Notes under the pieces: generated by a model
What the model saw: only the letters and a program-made list of their open reading frames with translations
Told to the model about the DNA's origin: nothing
Database searches by the model: none
From: CAWKDG01 sp963848355
GTDB taxonomy: Bacteria; Actinomycetota; Acidimicrobiia; Acidimicrobiales; UBA8190
Length of the DNA: 64,000 nucleotides
Direction: 5' to 3'
NCBI GenBank assembly: GCA_963848355.1
Contig: CAWKDG010000012.1
Coordinates: 806,001-870,000, forward strand
Program-made: the position numbers and the translations under genes
Shown here: piece after piece, positions 8,714 to 17,072 of the stretch
How the letters are laid out: each line of letters opens with the position of its first letter
Numbering within the stretch: position 1 is the stretch's first letter

Positions 8714-8808
8714 GTTTTCGCCGCTCTGGGACTCCATGTCGTGTGCAAGCAGATGGTTGCACGGCGCAAATGCCACAACGCGCTCGGATCACGCAATGGA
8801 CCTTGCCC
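8714..8808 (-). repeat. 95-bp upstream element, first copy (second at 52946-53040)
   Basis: A stretch of about 95 bp lying 54-148 bp upstream of the secreted-protein gene at 8061-8660 is repeated at 52946-53040 with about 85% identity. Shared words include GACTCCATGTC, GATGGTTGCACGGC and CACAACGCG. It probably contains the promoter or 5' untranslated region of the gene. A continuous frame crosses it in both copies, but its amino acid changes are not conservative, so I read it as non-coding. Confidence 0.6.
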
Positions 8809-8849
8809 GGCGGACGCGTGAGGGTTCCGATCGCATCGGGCCGGGCACC

Positions 8850-9581
8850 TCAGCTCGGTGGTGGTGGGCCGGCCGCCGTGTGACCCGTGTGCGGGGGATC
8901 GACGGCGAAGGGCGCCGGTGCGCCCCATCGGTCGAGGAAGACGAGCTCGTCCAACGGACGTCGGCGGACAGGGCCGTGGTGGCCCCGGGGGCGGCCCAAC
9001 GTGATGGTGGCGGCCAGGAACACATCGTCGGGGATACCCAGCAGGGTGCGAAGTTCGCCTTCGGCGAAGACGTTCCATATGGTCATCACGCCCCCGTAGC
9101 CGAGGGCTCGAGCGGCCAGCAGGAGGTTCTGGCAGGCCGGATAGATCGATGCTCCTTCGGCGGGGAACGGTTCGCGATAGCGGATCATGCACGGCAGGAT
9201 CAGCACCGGAACAGTGTCGAGATTCTCGACGTACGTCTGCATGGTCCTGGCCAGTGCCGCCTTTGGTGAGCTCTGGTCCGCTCCCGAACCTCGGTCGTAG
9301 CCGTCGGCGACGCGTTTGGACCCCCACGCGTAGCGGGCGGCGGCGCCGATCAGGCGTTTGGCTTCGGCTGCCTTCGGACCGTCGGTGAGCACCAGGAAAC
9401 GGAACGGTTGCCGGTTCGAACCGCTCGGCGCCCGGGTGGCGGCGAACAGGATGTCGCGCAGGACGTGCTCGGGAACGGGTTCATCCTCGTAACGACGGAT
9501 GGCCCGCGTGGTGCAGATGCCCTCGAGCAGCCCCACCGTGTCCGGGGACAAAGGCGAATTGGTCTCCAAACCCACTCCCAC
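8850..9581 (-). CDS. Nitroreductase-family FMN oxidoreductase
   Basis: About 243 residues. The FMN-binding signature RAIRRYEDEPVP then FAATRAPSGSNRQPFRFLVL lies near the N-terminus, and the ALGYGGVMTIW segment plus a LLGIPDD helix lie near the C-terminus, as in NfsA/NfnB-like reductases. Such enzymes reduce nitro groups, quinones or flavins with NAD(P)H. The middle contains a loop insertion (YDRGSGADQSSPK) suggesting a specific substrate class. The start is uncertain: GTG at 9581 was chosen because the sequence upstream is unlike the family. It follows the methyltransferase gene on the same strand by about 80 bp. Confidence 0.82.
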   Translation of the reverse strand: MGVGLETNSPLSPDTVGLLEGICTTRAIRRYEDEPVPEHVLRDILFAATRAPSGSNRQPFRFLVLTDGPKAAEAKRLIGAAARYAWGSKRVADGYDRGSGADQSSPKAALARTMQTYVENLDTVPVLILPCMIRYREPFPAEGASIYPACQNLLLAARALGYGGVMTIWNVFAEGELRTLLGIPDDVFLAATITLGRPRGHHGPVRRRPLDELVFLDRWGAPAPFAVDPPHTGHTAAGPPPPS

Positions 9582-9663
9582 ACGTCTCTGTCGGAGCGAC
9601 GCATCCTCGCTCACCGGCTTGCAGGATAGGCAGTGATGGGTCTCGGTGCGCCGGACATCGTCT

Positions 9664-10452
9664 TCAGGCGTCGGTCTTCTCCCAGACCGAGACATGCGAC
9701 ATGCTGTCTCCGGTGAAAGGTGAGCGGTCCCAGCCGGCCCAGCGGTCACGTAGCGCCATACCGGCGAGTCTGGCCATCAGATCGAGCTCGGACGGCCACA
9801 CGTACCGAAAGGGTGTCTTGAACTCGCGTACGGCCGATCCGTCGGCAGTGAAGTGGTGGGACACTGCCTGTTGGGCGACGAGATCGGTATAGCGGTCGTA
9901 ACCCACATACCCCGGGGAATGCGAGAACACACGTGCGTCCTCGCCCGGTGGTAGACGGCGCAGGTCGGGAACACCAACCTCGATGAGGAACGTTCCCCCA
10001 GGCTCGAGGTGGGCGGCCGCATTGGCGAAGCACGCCACCTGTTGGTCCTGGGTGGTGAGGTTCCCGATCGTGTTGAACACGAGATATACGAGGCGGAATC
10101 TGCCTTCGACCCGCGTCGTCGCCATGTCCCCCATTGTCACCTTGATGCGCTCCGAGCCGTCCTTGGCTCGGAGCCGGTCGGCCATGGGGATCGAGAGTTC
10201 GATCCCCGACACGGGTACACCTCTGGCCGCGAGCGGCAATGCAACCCGCCCTGTGCCGACGGCAAACTCGAGCGCAGCTCCGTCACCGGCAAGCTCAGCA
10301 AGCATGTCGACCGCCGGCCCGAGCACGTTGGGGTCGAACCACAAAGCAGAGCCCTGATCGTAACCAGCGGCCTCTTCCTCGCCGAAATGGTTCTGGAGCA
10401 CCTCGAAATAATGGCGTGACGCCGTTGTCAGGGCAATCGAGATCTCCCCCAA
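9664..10452 (-). CDS. Class I SAM-dependent methyltransferase
   Basis: The 262-residue protein has a Rossmann-type methyltransferase core. Motif I is LEFAVGTGRVALPLA (about residues 61-75), an acidic motif II residue sits in VSGIELS, and LEPGGTFLIEVG forms the post-motif III region. The N-terminal extension (SRHYFEVLQNHFG, DQGSALWFDP) is typical of small-molecule methyltransferases. The substrate cannot be inferred. The gene is followed closely by the nitroreductase gene; a functional link is possible but unproven. Confidence 0.85.
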   Translation of the reverse strand: MGEISIALTTASRHYFEVLQNHFGEEEAAGYDQGSALWFDPNVLGPAVDMLAELAGDGAALEFAVGTGRVALPLAARGVPVSGIELSIPMADRLRAKDGSERIKVTMGDMATTRVEGRFRLVYLVFNTIGNLTTQDQQVACFANAAAHLEPGGTFLIEVGVPDLRRLPPGEDARVFSHSPGYVGYDRYTDLVAQQAVSHHFTADGSAVREFKTPFRYVWPSELDLMARLAGMALRDRWAGWDRSPFTGDSMSHVSVWEKTDA

Positions 10453-10475
10453 CGCAAAAGGTCACGTCCGCCCCG

Positions 10476-10913
10476 CTACGGCCCGCAGTCGGGACTCGCG
10501 CCGGGATTCAGCGTGCCATGCGCCTCCCCACCGTGCTGGCCCCTGAATATCCCCGAGTACTCTTCCGTCTTCTTGTGGAACTTGCCGTGGTACTTGCCTC
10601 GGCCAAGCGCATGCGGAGTGGGTGCGCCTGCGGTCGTGACCACCAGCGAAACTGATGAGCTCCGCTGCGACCATGTGCCGGCGTCCCCCAGATCGTCGAA
10701 GAACTGATGGCCGTCGAATGTGATGACCGTGCACCCGCTGCTGAGCCAATCGGGAATGTTCAATGTCCACTGGCTTCCCGACTGGATCCTGGCCTCAATC
10801 GTATTGGATCTCGTGGCCCCGGGGGCTGTCGAGGACGATGCCGCTTCCGCCGATCCGACGCCGAGCGTTGCCATTGCCACCGGTACGGCTATCGCGAGTA
10901 CGAGTCGCCGCAT
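10476..10913 (-). CDS. Small secreted protein of unknown function
   Basis: The 145-residue precursor has a Sec signal peptide (MRRLVLAIAVPVAMATLGVG, cleavage near SAEAA). The mature domain is about 120 residues with two cysteines (SSGCTVITF and the C-terminal SPDCGP), enough for one disulfide. It has short basic stretches (GRGKYHGKFHKK). No family was recognised. It lies just upstream, on the same strand, of the methyltransferase gene with a 23-bp gap. Confidence 0.7.
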   Translation of the reverse strand: MRRLVLAIAVPVAMATLGVGSAEAASSSTAPGATRSNTIEARIQSGSQWTLNIPDWLSSGCTVITFDGHQFFDDLGDAGTWSQRSSSVSLVVTTAGAPTPHALGRGKYHGKFHKKTEEYSGIFRGQHGGEAHGTLNPGASPDCGP

Positions 10914-11070
10914 GCTGCCTCCTTGGCTCTTGCTCAGAACGATGTTACGGACAATCCGGCAAGCTGCCTAGAGGGGAAGCCCGAATCTCATTGTCGAAAA
11001 CGCTAGGCGTGAGCAACGCGATGCAGCCTCGTCCACGGGTGGAAACGACAGCTTCGGGAAGACGGCCATG

Positions 11071-11919
11071 TCATTGCGCGATGCGCGAGAGAACGGCGTT
11101 TACAGCCTGAGAGACCTGCGATGCTGAAGGGAATACGGCCTTCTGAGTATTCGGATAGGCCGTCGAGTTTCCAACGCTGAGGTCGAAGACGAAGTTCCCC
11201 TCGCATCCGAGCACGACGACCCAGGCACCACTGGAATAGCTGGTTCCGCTCGTGACTTCGAACCCGGCGACGTTTGGTCCGCTCTGCGAAAGTGGGAACG
11301 CTGGAGGCAAGGAGTCACCCCAGAAGTGCTGGCAATCCCCGTAGATGTGGTCTCTGGCGAAGACGAATACGGCCTCGGCCGCTTGCGGGGTCTTTGCCTC
11401 GCCCAGAATCTCGTCGATACCGAAATACGGCTGCTGGTTCGTCCCATAATCCGCTTCGGCAATGGGGTTGGTTGGAAAACCGGCTGCAATCTCGTCCAAT
11501 GAAGGCCCGTTCGTGGCGTACACCGGCGGACTGGATGTCAAACCCGCAGGTACATCTTGAAGCGTGAGCAGGTGGGCGGCAACCTCTGGAGCAGCCGCAG
11601 GGGGCCAGCTGCTCGATTGGTACGACGTGGTGCAATACGCCGGCGCGGTACCTGCCACGTACGCATTTGAGCCGGTCGGGGGCCCGACGGTGAGAGTCCC
11701 GAGCGTGGTGGTAGGACGCGGAGGAACTGTCGTGTTCGACGGGTCTCCACATCGGCTGCAGATGGTGCCTTCAGGTACCGACGATAGGGGGACGGGCGCC
11801 GTTGATGCCGATCTGGAATGTTCGCCGAGGCTTCCTTGTCGTGACGAGCATGCAGTCGCCAAGACCACGCAAAGGGTGACGACCTTCGCCATCGGACTCA
11901 ACCGTTGTCGCGCCACCAT
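11071..11919 (-). CDS. Lipoprotein of unknown function
   Basis: The 282-residue precursor has a lipoprotein signal: basic n-region (MVARQR), hydrophobic core and lipobox VLATAC at about residue 24. The mature protein begins with a Ser/Thr/Pro-rich linker, then a domain of about 170 residues with LLTLQDVPAGL and WVVVLGCEGNFVFDLSVG, like the sensor-type lipoproteins common in actinobacteria. ATG 11919 was chosen because it gives a normal-length signal peptide; GTG 11937 and ATG 11892 are alternatives. The function is not recognised. Confidence 0.7.
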   Translation of the reverse strand: MVARQRLSPMAKVVTLCVVLATACSSRQGSLGEHSRSASTAPVPLSSVPEGTICSRCGDPSNTTVPPRPTTTLGTLTVGPPTGSNAYVAGTAPAYCTTSYQSSSWPPAAAPEVAAHLLTLQDVPAGLTSSPPVYATNGPSLDEIAAGFPTNPIAEADYGTNQQPYFGIDEILGEAKTPQAAEAVFVFARDHIYGDCQHFWGDSLPPAFPLSQSGPNVAGFEVTSGTSYSSGAWVVVLGCEGNFVFDLSVGNSTAYPNTQKAVFPSASQVSQAVNAVLSRIAQ

Positions 11920-11996
11920 CCAGATGCTACCGAGCACATCAAGGGGGCCACGATGTCAACGCTCCGTTGGTGGTCCGGGCTACCGGCTCCCGACCT

Positions 11997-12596
11997 TTAG
12001 AACCAATGGATCCAGGGGTGGTTGTGGCGCCAGATGATGACGTTGACCTTGCCCACGATGTAGGAGGCGGGGACCGTGCCCCAGTAGCGACTGTCATCGG
12101 AATCGCCACGGCAGTCGCCCATCATGAAGTAGTGGCCGGGGGCGATCTTCGTGGTGGGGATGTGCTCGCTGACCTCGATGCACTCCCCCGCCAGACGCGG
12201 CAGCCACGGCTCGGCCAGGGGCTTGCCGTTGATGAGGACGGTGGTGCCTACCGACGAGATGGTCTCGCCCGGGAGCCCGATCACCCGCTTCACCAGAGTG
12301 GGGGGACCGTCGCTGTCGGCCGGCGGGTCCTTGAAGACGACGATGTCCCCCCGGTGGATGGTCGAGCTCAGCTTGTCGACCAGGATCCGGTCCCCCGGCA
12401 TCAAGGTGGGCGTCATCGACGACGAGGGGATGGAGTACGACTGGACGGCATAGGCCCGGGTGCCGGTACTGATGAGGAGGGCCACCGCGACGACGATGAT
12501 CCAGCCCAGCAGGGGACGGAAGCGGCCGCGCTTCTCGGTTGGCTCCTCGGGAAGGGGGGCGGTGGTGACCGTTGAGGCCGGTCCGTCGCTTTCCAT
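11997..12596 (-). CDS. lepB: Type I signal peptidase
   Basis: The 199-residue protein has one N-terminal transmembrane helix (about residues 29-47) and the full set of S26 signatures. The catalytic serine lies in SIPSSSMTPTLMPGD, the catalytic lysine in TLVKRVIGLPGE, and the C-terminal boxes in YFMMGDCRGDSDDSRYWG. It cleaves Sec and Tat signal peptides at the outer face of the membrane. The ATG at 12596 gives a normal short cytoplasmic N-terminus; the frame stays open well upstream but without homology. The many exported proteins encoded nearby are potential substrates. Confidence 0.95.
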   Translation of the reverse strand: MESDGPASTVTTAPLPEEPTEKRGRFRPLLGWIIVVAVALLISTGTRAYAVQSYSIPSSSMTPTLMPGDRILVDKLSSTIHRGDIVVFKDPPADSDGPPTLVKRVIGLPGETISSVGTTVLINGKPLAEPWLPRLAGECIEVSEHIPTTKIAPGHYFMMGDCRGDSDDSRYWGTVPASYIVGKVNVIIWRHNHPWIHWF

Positions 12597-12774
12597 ACCG
12601 ATCAACGCTATAGGGGCGGGAACCTGGAAAAGCCCCGCGCGAGGTTCGTCACCCCTCATATTGACAGCATTGACCCTGGTCGGACGCATGGCGACCACGA
12701 CCCGACGATCTCCCGACCCGTCGTGGTCACGGAGTATCGACTCCGAGCGACGGCCGGTCACTTCTCGCCCTGCC

Positions 12775-12808
12775 GTCAGGATATCTTGACACGTCAGGAT
12801 ATACTGAC
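12775..12808. promoter_or_regulatory. Tandem inverted-repeat operator against a start codon
   Basis: Two adjacent 16-bp sites sit 2 bp apart. GTCAGGATATCTTGAC (12775-12790) and GTCAGGATATACTGAC (12793-12808) share the half-site GTCAGGATAT and each has dyad symmetry GTCA(G)...(C)TGAC. The second ends at the base before the GTG of the HTH gene at 12809. This geometry suits autorepression by the encoded HTH protein. A TTGACA (12786-12791) lies inside the array. Without a spaced upstream leader, the transcript may be leaderless. Confidence 0.65.
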
Positions 12809-13369
12809 GTGGTGACGGGAGATCAGTGGGAACCATGGGAGCGGGTCGCCGGCAGGGATGACGTCGATGCCATGGAGGTCCTTCGTGCGGCATCGATGTA
12901 CGAGCGGTACTTCCAGGAAGTCCAAGACAAAGCCGTCCGGGTCGTGCGTGCGCAGGGACGTTCATGGCAGGAGATCGCCGACGCTGTCGGCACCACAAAG
13001 CAGTCGGCATGGCAGAAGTGGCGACCCGAAGATGAAACAATCGGGCCATCGGCCACGCGGTCCAGATCATTTCGGTCTCGGGGCAATGCAATGGCTGTCT
13101 TTGCAGGAATGGAGCCCCTCCTCGGTGCTCGAAGTCCGAGTTCTCTCCGGAAGAAGGACTGTCTTCCGCTACTCGAGCTCTTCGTTGATTCGTATTGCTC
13201 GCCCGATAAATCGGCAAGAGGCTCGCTGGTGGACGCAGCCTGGAATGGCCTCAAGGAGGCAATCGACCATTACGGGTCTTCGGAGAAGGTCGTTCCGTTC
13301 CCCGTATTCGCTGCGTGGTGGGTGCGGCAAGCCGTCGAACGCCAACGCAGAGCGCGATCGTCGTCCTAG
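12809..13369 (+). CDS. Sigma-70-like HTH DNA-binding protein
   Basis: The 186-residue protein carries an HTH of the sigma-70 region-4 type at about residues 50-72 (SWQEIADAVGTTKQSAWQKW), preceded by a helix (YFQEVQDKAVRVVRAQG). This module is frequent in actinobacterial regulators. The remaining 110 residues, with a hydrophobic helix LPLLELFVDSY and a basic tail RQRRARSSS, match no family I recognise. Start GTG 12809 or GTG 12812 lies immediately after a double inverted repeat, suggesting negative autoregulation. Codon use in the second half is less GC-biased than neighbours. Confidence 0.7.
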   Translation: MVTGDQWEPWERVAGRDDVDAMEVLRAASMYERYFQEVQDKAVRVVRAQGRSWQEIADAVGTTKQSAWQKWRPEDETIGPSATRSRSFRSRGNAMAVFAGMEPLLGARSPSSLRKKDCLPLLELFVDSYCSPDKSARGSLVDAAWNGLKEAIDHYGSSEKVVPFPVFAAWWVRQAVERQRRARSSS

Positions 13370-13392
13370 GACCGCGAGCATCCGGGAAGACG

Positions 13393-14748
13393 TCAAGATC
13401 GGTTGTTCGGGAGCAGGACATTGGGGTTCAGCACACCATCGGGATCGAGTGCCTGCTTGAGCGTTCGAAAGGTGGAGATCTCGGCGGCCGTCCTCGAGAT
13501 ATGGAGCCACTTCCTCTTGGACGAACCGATGCCGTGTTCGGCACTGATGCTTCCTCCGTATTCCCCAACCAGGCGGAGCACCCCGTCGTCCACCCGATCG
13601 TCGTCCGGGGGCAAACCGCTCACGTTCACGTGGATATTGCCGTCTCCGGCATGCCCGAACAGCCATGTCCGGGCCGCCGGCGCCATCACACGCACGGTTG
13701 CCGGTACTCGATCGACGAATGACGCCAGTGACCCGAGAGGCAGTGTGACGTCCAGTTTGTGGGGAGGACCGAGGGTGTTGATGGCCTCGGTGTGCGCTTC
13801 CCGGTAGCGCCAAAGCTCGGCGCGCCTTCCCGGGTCCGTGGCCACGACGACGTCGCACACCTCAGCCACGGAGTCGGTGACGTCCGCCAGCGCGTCGGCG
13901 GGGTCGACCTGATCGGCCGCCGCGACGAGCAGGTAGGCGGGGTGCGCGCCCGGGAACGGCGGCCGCATGCCGGTGACCGAGCACACCAGTTCGAGCCCGG
14001 CGTGGAGGAAGAGCTCGGAGGCCTCGAGGGAGGGAAGGCACCGTCGGAACACAGTTGAGGCTTCGAGCGCATCGGAGACCGTGGAGAACGCCAGCACGGC
14101 GACGATCCGGCAGGCCAGGGCGGGCACGAGGCGCAGCCGGGCGGCCGTCACCACGGCCAAGGTCCCCTCACTCCCGCATATGAGGCCGGGAAGGTGGTAG
14201 CCGGTGTTGTCCTTCACCAAACCGCCGAGGTGGGAGACGACCGCGCCCGTTCCGAGCACGGCCTCCACCCCTATCACCTGAGAGCGCGTGTCCCCGTAGC
14301 GCAGGACATGGGTCCCTCCGGCGTTGGTGGCCACCATCCCCCCCACCGTGGCCGAGTCCCGGCTGGCGAGATCCACCGCGTAGGCCCAGCCGGTGGCGTG
14401 AGCAGCACTGTGCAACGCCGACAGAGAGACGCCGGCACCGGCGGTCACCTGGCCGGCCAGGGAGTCGACGCCCTCGATCGTCCGAAGGCGCCGGAGGCTC
14501 AGAACCACCTCGTCATGCAGGGGCACCCCGCCACCCACCAGACCGGTGTTGCCGCCCTGGGGAACCAGAGCCACGCCGAGGGCCCGGCACACGGCCACCA
14601 CGCCCGCCACCTCCTCGGTGGACCCCGGCCTCACGACGGCGGCGGTCCGGCCCACGAAGCGTCGTGTCCAGTCCGTCGTGTACGAGGCGATGACGTCTTG
14701 ATCGACGATCACCTGGGGCCCGACCACGTCACGCAGCTGGTCGACCAT
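13393..14748 (-). CDS. GlcD/D-lactate-dehydrogenase-type FAD-linked oxidase
   Basis: The 451-residue protein has an N-terminal PCMH-type FAD domain (VVRPGSTEEVAGVV, PQGGNTGLVGGGVP, GGMVATNAGGTHVLRYG, GLICGSEGTLAVVT). The C-terminal FAD-oxidase domain carries the substrate and metal histidines WLFGHAGDGNIHVNV and the SAEHGIG motif. The family oxidises 2-hydroxy acids such as glycolate, D-lactate or 2-hydroxyglutarate and passes electrons to quinone or an Fe-S partner. No GlcE/GlcF partner is adjacent. ATG 14748 starts 2 bp after the stop of the small membrane protein gene, so the two are probably cotranscribed. Confidence 0.92.
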   Translation of the reverse strand: MVDQLRDVVGPQVIVDQDVIASYTTDWTRRFVGRTAAVVRPGSTEEVAGVVAVCRALGVALVPQGGNTGLVGGGVPLHDEVVLSLRRLRTIEGVDSLAGQVTAGAGVSLSALHSAAHATGWAYAVDLASRDSATVGGMVATNAGGTHVLRYGDTRSQVIGVEAVLGTGAVVSHLGGLVKDNTGYHLPGLICGSEGTLAVVTAARLRLVPALACRIVAVLAFSTVSDALEASTVFRRCLPSLEASELFLHAGLELVCSVTGMRPPFPGAHPAYLLVAAADQVDPADALADVTDSVAEVCDVVVATDPGRRAELWRYREAHTEAINTLGPPHKLDVTLPLGSLASFVDRVPATVRVMAPAARTWLFGHAGDGNIHVNVSGLPPDDDRVDDGVLRLVGEYGGSISAEHGIGSSKRKWLHISRTAAEISTFRTLKQALDPDGVLNPNVLLPNNRS

Positions 14749-14750
14749 GG

Positions 14751-15023
14751 TCACGGGTCGGACGAGCTCTCGATGTCGTCCCACTCGGGGGGGCGCTGCT
14801 TGCGCGCCCTGTAGGCCTCAGGGTCTTCGTGGATGAGGTGCCACCAGGCGACGACGGCGAGCACGGCGAACACCGGCCACTCCACCGAGTAGAACCAGCT
14901 GAGCGAATTTCCGCCCAGGGCCCTCGTCGCCTGCCACCAGGCGGCCAACAGGCACCCGGGTGCGACCAGTGCCACTGTGAGATGAAGAAGCAGAGCTCTG
15001 CGGGAGAACCAGCGCTGCCGCAC
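14751..15023 (-). CDS. Small two-helix membrane protein
   Basis: The 90-residue protein from GTG 15023 has two hydrophobic helices (about residues 9-27 and 44-60). The end is charged, HLIHEDPEAYRARKQRP. The conserved-looking WWQATRAL and SLSWFYSVEWPVF segments resemble small actinobacterial membrane proteins found near heme and oxidase genes, but I cannot name a family. The frame is open further upstream, yet that part would overlap the divergent gene at 15082 and is not membrane-like, so the GTG was chosen. The stop lies 2 bp before the flavin oxidase start. Confidence 0.65.
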   Translation of the reverse strand: MRQRWFSRRALLLHLTVALVAPGCLLAAWWQATRALGGNSLSWFYSVEWPVFAVLAVVAWWHLIHEDPEAYRARKQRPPEWDDIESSSDP

Positions 15024-15081
15024 GTCGAGCAGTGTAGGCAGCGCCGAGAAACGTGCGCGCTGGCCGCCGAGGAGGTCTTGT

Positions 15082-16071
15082 GTGACCGAGCCGTCGTGGA
15101 CCGAACGCCAGCTGGCGGTACTGCGCGTGGACCGCCACCCGGACCACAAGCCTCCGACCACGTCGAGAACGGCGTTGGCCACTGTGGCCTCGCTGGTCGG
15201 GTCTGTGGCGGCCGACGCACTGCTTGTGATGGTCGGCACCGCCCTCTTCCCCTCTACCAGGGGCTACGTCCATTTCCGCTTCTCCGACTACGGCGAGCTG
15301 ACGGTCATCGGGGTCCTGGGGGCCTGTCTCTCCTGGGCGGTGATCGTCCGCATCACCGCGACCCCTCGCCGGCTCTTTCTCCGCCTCGCCGTCCTCGTGA
15401 CCCTGGTCCTCTGGATTCCCGACCTCTGGATACTGGCCGAGGGCGAGCCTCCCCGGGCCGTGGCGGTGCTCATGGTGATGCACCTCGCCGTCGCCCTCGT
15501 CACCTACAACCTTCTCGTCCGCCTCGCTCCGGTCCGTTCCGCGTTCGGAGCCGCGCCACGGTCCGGAGAGACGCCCACACCACTGACGGGATCCCCGGAG
15601 CCTCCCCGCAGCGACCGGGGCCTCTCACCCCGCCACGCCCGCCGGGTCGGCATCGCCATGGGAGTACTGGTGGGAGTGGAGTTCGCGCTCGGCATCGGCA
15701 CCCTGGTCGTCGTGCCTTACGACCGACCTGACGTCTGGGTGCCGGGACGGGGACAACTCCTCTATCTCACCCACGCCGTCCTCGGTGGCGTCCTGGGGCT
15801 CGGCGCCGTCCTCCTGCTCCTCGTCGCCCCCCGGGCGCAGCGGCTGGCCCGTCTGGGAGCGACCGTGGGATTCGCCGGTGTGCTTCTCGCCGCGGCCGGG
15901 GGCGTCGCCAGTGTGGACCGCGCCACCCGGTTGCTCGGCGTCGGCCTCATGCTCGCCGGGACGATCGTCGGCGGCTTCGGCTACCTCATACTGACCGTCC
16001 CCGTCACCGGGCGCCACGAGGCGGAAGAACCGCCCCGGGGAGCCGGGGGTCGCCTCCCACCGGGGCCGTAG
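15082..16071 (+). CDS. Multi-pass membrane protein, two membrane domains
   Basis: The 329-residue protein starts at GTG 15082 after a good ribosome binding site (GAGGAGG). The N-terminal domain has four hydrophobic segments with LVGSVAADALLVMVG and YGELTVIGVLGACLSWAVI, the pattern of DUF6069-like proteins. After a Pro/Ser-rich linker (residues 155-185), a second four-helix domain follows (RVGIAMGVLVGVEFALGIG, HAVLGGVLGLGAVLLLL). The second part vaguely resembles CtaA/b561-like helices but lacks a full set of heme histidines. It is the first gene of the + strand run leading into ctaB and a SCO gene, so a role in oxidase biogenesis is possible. Confidence 0.7.
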   Translation: MTEPSWTERQLAVLRVDRHPDHKPPTTSRTALATVASLVGSVAADALLVMVGTALFPSTRGYVHFRFSDYGELTVIGVLGACLSWAVIVRITATPRRLFLRLAVLVTLVLWIPDLWILAEGEPPRAVAVLMVMHLAVALVTYNLLVRLAPVRSAFGAAPRSGETPTPLTGSPEPPRSDRGLSPRHARRVGIAMGVLVGVEFALGIGTLVVVPYDRPDVWVPGRGQLLYLTHAVLGGVLGLGAVLLLLVAPRAQRLARLGATVGFAGVLLAAAGGVASVDRATRLLGVGLMLAGTIVGGFGYLILTVPVTGRHEAEEPPRGAGGRLPPGP

Positions 16072-16083
16072 TCGGGCTGCGAC

Positions 16084-17049
16084 ATGATCCAGCAGGGACG
16101 ACCTTCGGCGGGTAGCCTCACCCCTGTGACGAACCGGGTGGGGGCCGGATCAGTGCCCGTCGCGATGACCCGCACCGGCCTCATGAACCGGGTCACCAAC
16201 TACGTCACCCTCACCAAACCCCGGATCATCGAGCTTCTTCTCGTGACCACGGTCCCGACCATGTTCGTGGCCGCCCGCCATGTGCCCTCCCTGCGCCTGA
16301 TGGCCCTGACCGTCGCCGGTGGCGCGCTGGCCGCCGGCGGCGCCAACGCGCTGAACATGGTCTACGACCGAGACATCGACGCTCTGATGGAGCGGACGAA
16401 GAGCCGTCCGCTCGTGACCGGCGTGATCACCCCACGCGCCGCCACCGTCTTTGCCGTGACTCTCGAGGTGGCGGCCTTCGTGCTGTTGTGGACGACGGTG
16501 AACGCGCTTTCGGCCATTCTCGCCGTGTCGGCCACCGCCTTCTACATCGGCGTCTACACCATGTGGCTCAAGAGGTCCTCGCCACAGAACATCGTCATCG
16601 GTGGGGCGGCAGGGGCCGTCCCCGTGCTCGTGGGATGGAGCGCCGTCACCGGGCACCTGGGTCTCGCCCCCTTCGTGATGTTCGCCATCATCTTCCTCTG
16701 GACCCCCCCGCATTTCTGGGCCCTCGCCGTGCGGTACCGCGACGACTACGCCAACGCCCACGTCCCCATGCTCCCGTCGATCGCCGCACTCCCCACCGTG
16801 ACACGCCGGATACTGGCGTATGTCCTGGTCCTGTGGGTGTCCTCGCTGCTCCTGGTCCCGGCGGCCCACCTGAACGCGGGCTACGCCGTTGCCGCCCTGG
16901 TTCTCGGAGGTCTCTTCTGCGGGTACGCCTGGGCCCTGCTGCGGGACCCGAGCCCGCGCCGGGCCATGAAACTGTTCGGCTTTTCCATCACCTACTTGAC
17001 GGCGCTCTTCATCGCCATGGGAGCCGACGCCGTCATCCGGATCCGCTGA
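16084..17049 (+). CDS. ctaB: Protoheme IX farnesyltransferase (heme O synthase)
   Basis: This UbiA-family protein of about 321 residues has some nine transmembrane helices. It shows heme O synthase signatures: LTKPRIIELLLVTT, NALNMVYDRDIDALMERTKSRPL and WTPPHFWALAVRYRDDYANAHVPMLP. It attaches a farnesyl group to heme b, the first step to heme A for the aa3-type oxidase encoded just downstream on the other strand. The N-terminal start is uncertain: ATG 16084 is used, but GTG 16153 or ATG 16165 would remove a non-conserved leader. It is followed by a SCO-type copper chaperone gene. Confidence 0.95.
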   Translation: MIQQGRPSAGSLTPVTNRVGAGSVPVAMTRTGLMNRVTNYVTLTKPRIIELLLVTTVPTMFVAARHVPSLRLMALTVAGGALAAGGANALNMVYDRDIDALMERTKSRPLVTGVITPRAATVFAVTLEVAAFVLLWTTVNALSAILAVSATAFYIGVYTMWLKRSSPQNIVIGGAAGAVPVLVGWSAVTGHLGLAPFVMFAIIFLWTPPHFWALAVRYRDDYANAHVPMLPSIAALPTVTRRILAYVLVLWVSSLLLVPAAHLNAGYAVAALVLGGLFCGYAWALLRDPSPRRAMKLFGFSITYLTALFIAMGADAVIRIR

Positions 17050-17072
17050 GATCGCCGCGGACGAGACCGGCG

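Noticed and set aside
9405..9425. GGTTCGAACC, resembling a tRNA T-arm
   Set aside because: It lies inside the conserved nitroreductase frame (SNRQPF), and no acceptor or anticodon stems can be formed around it.
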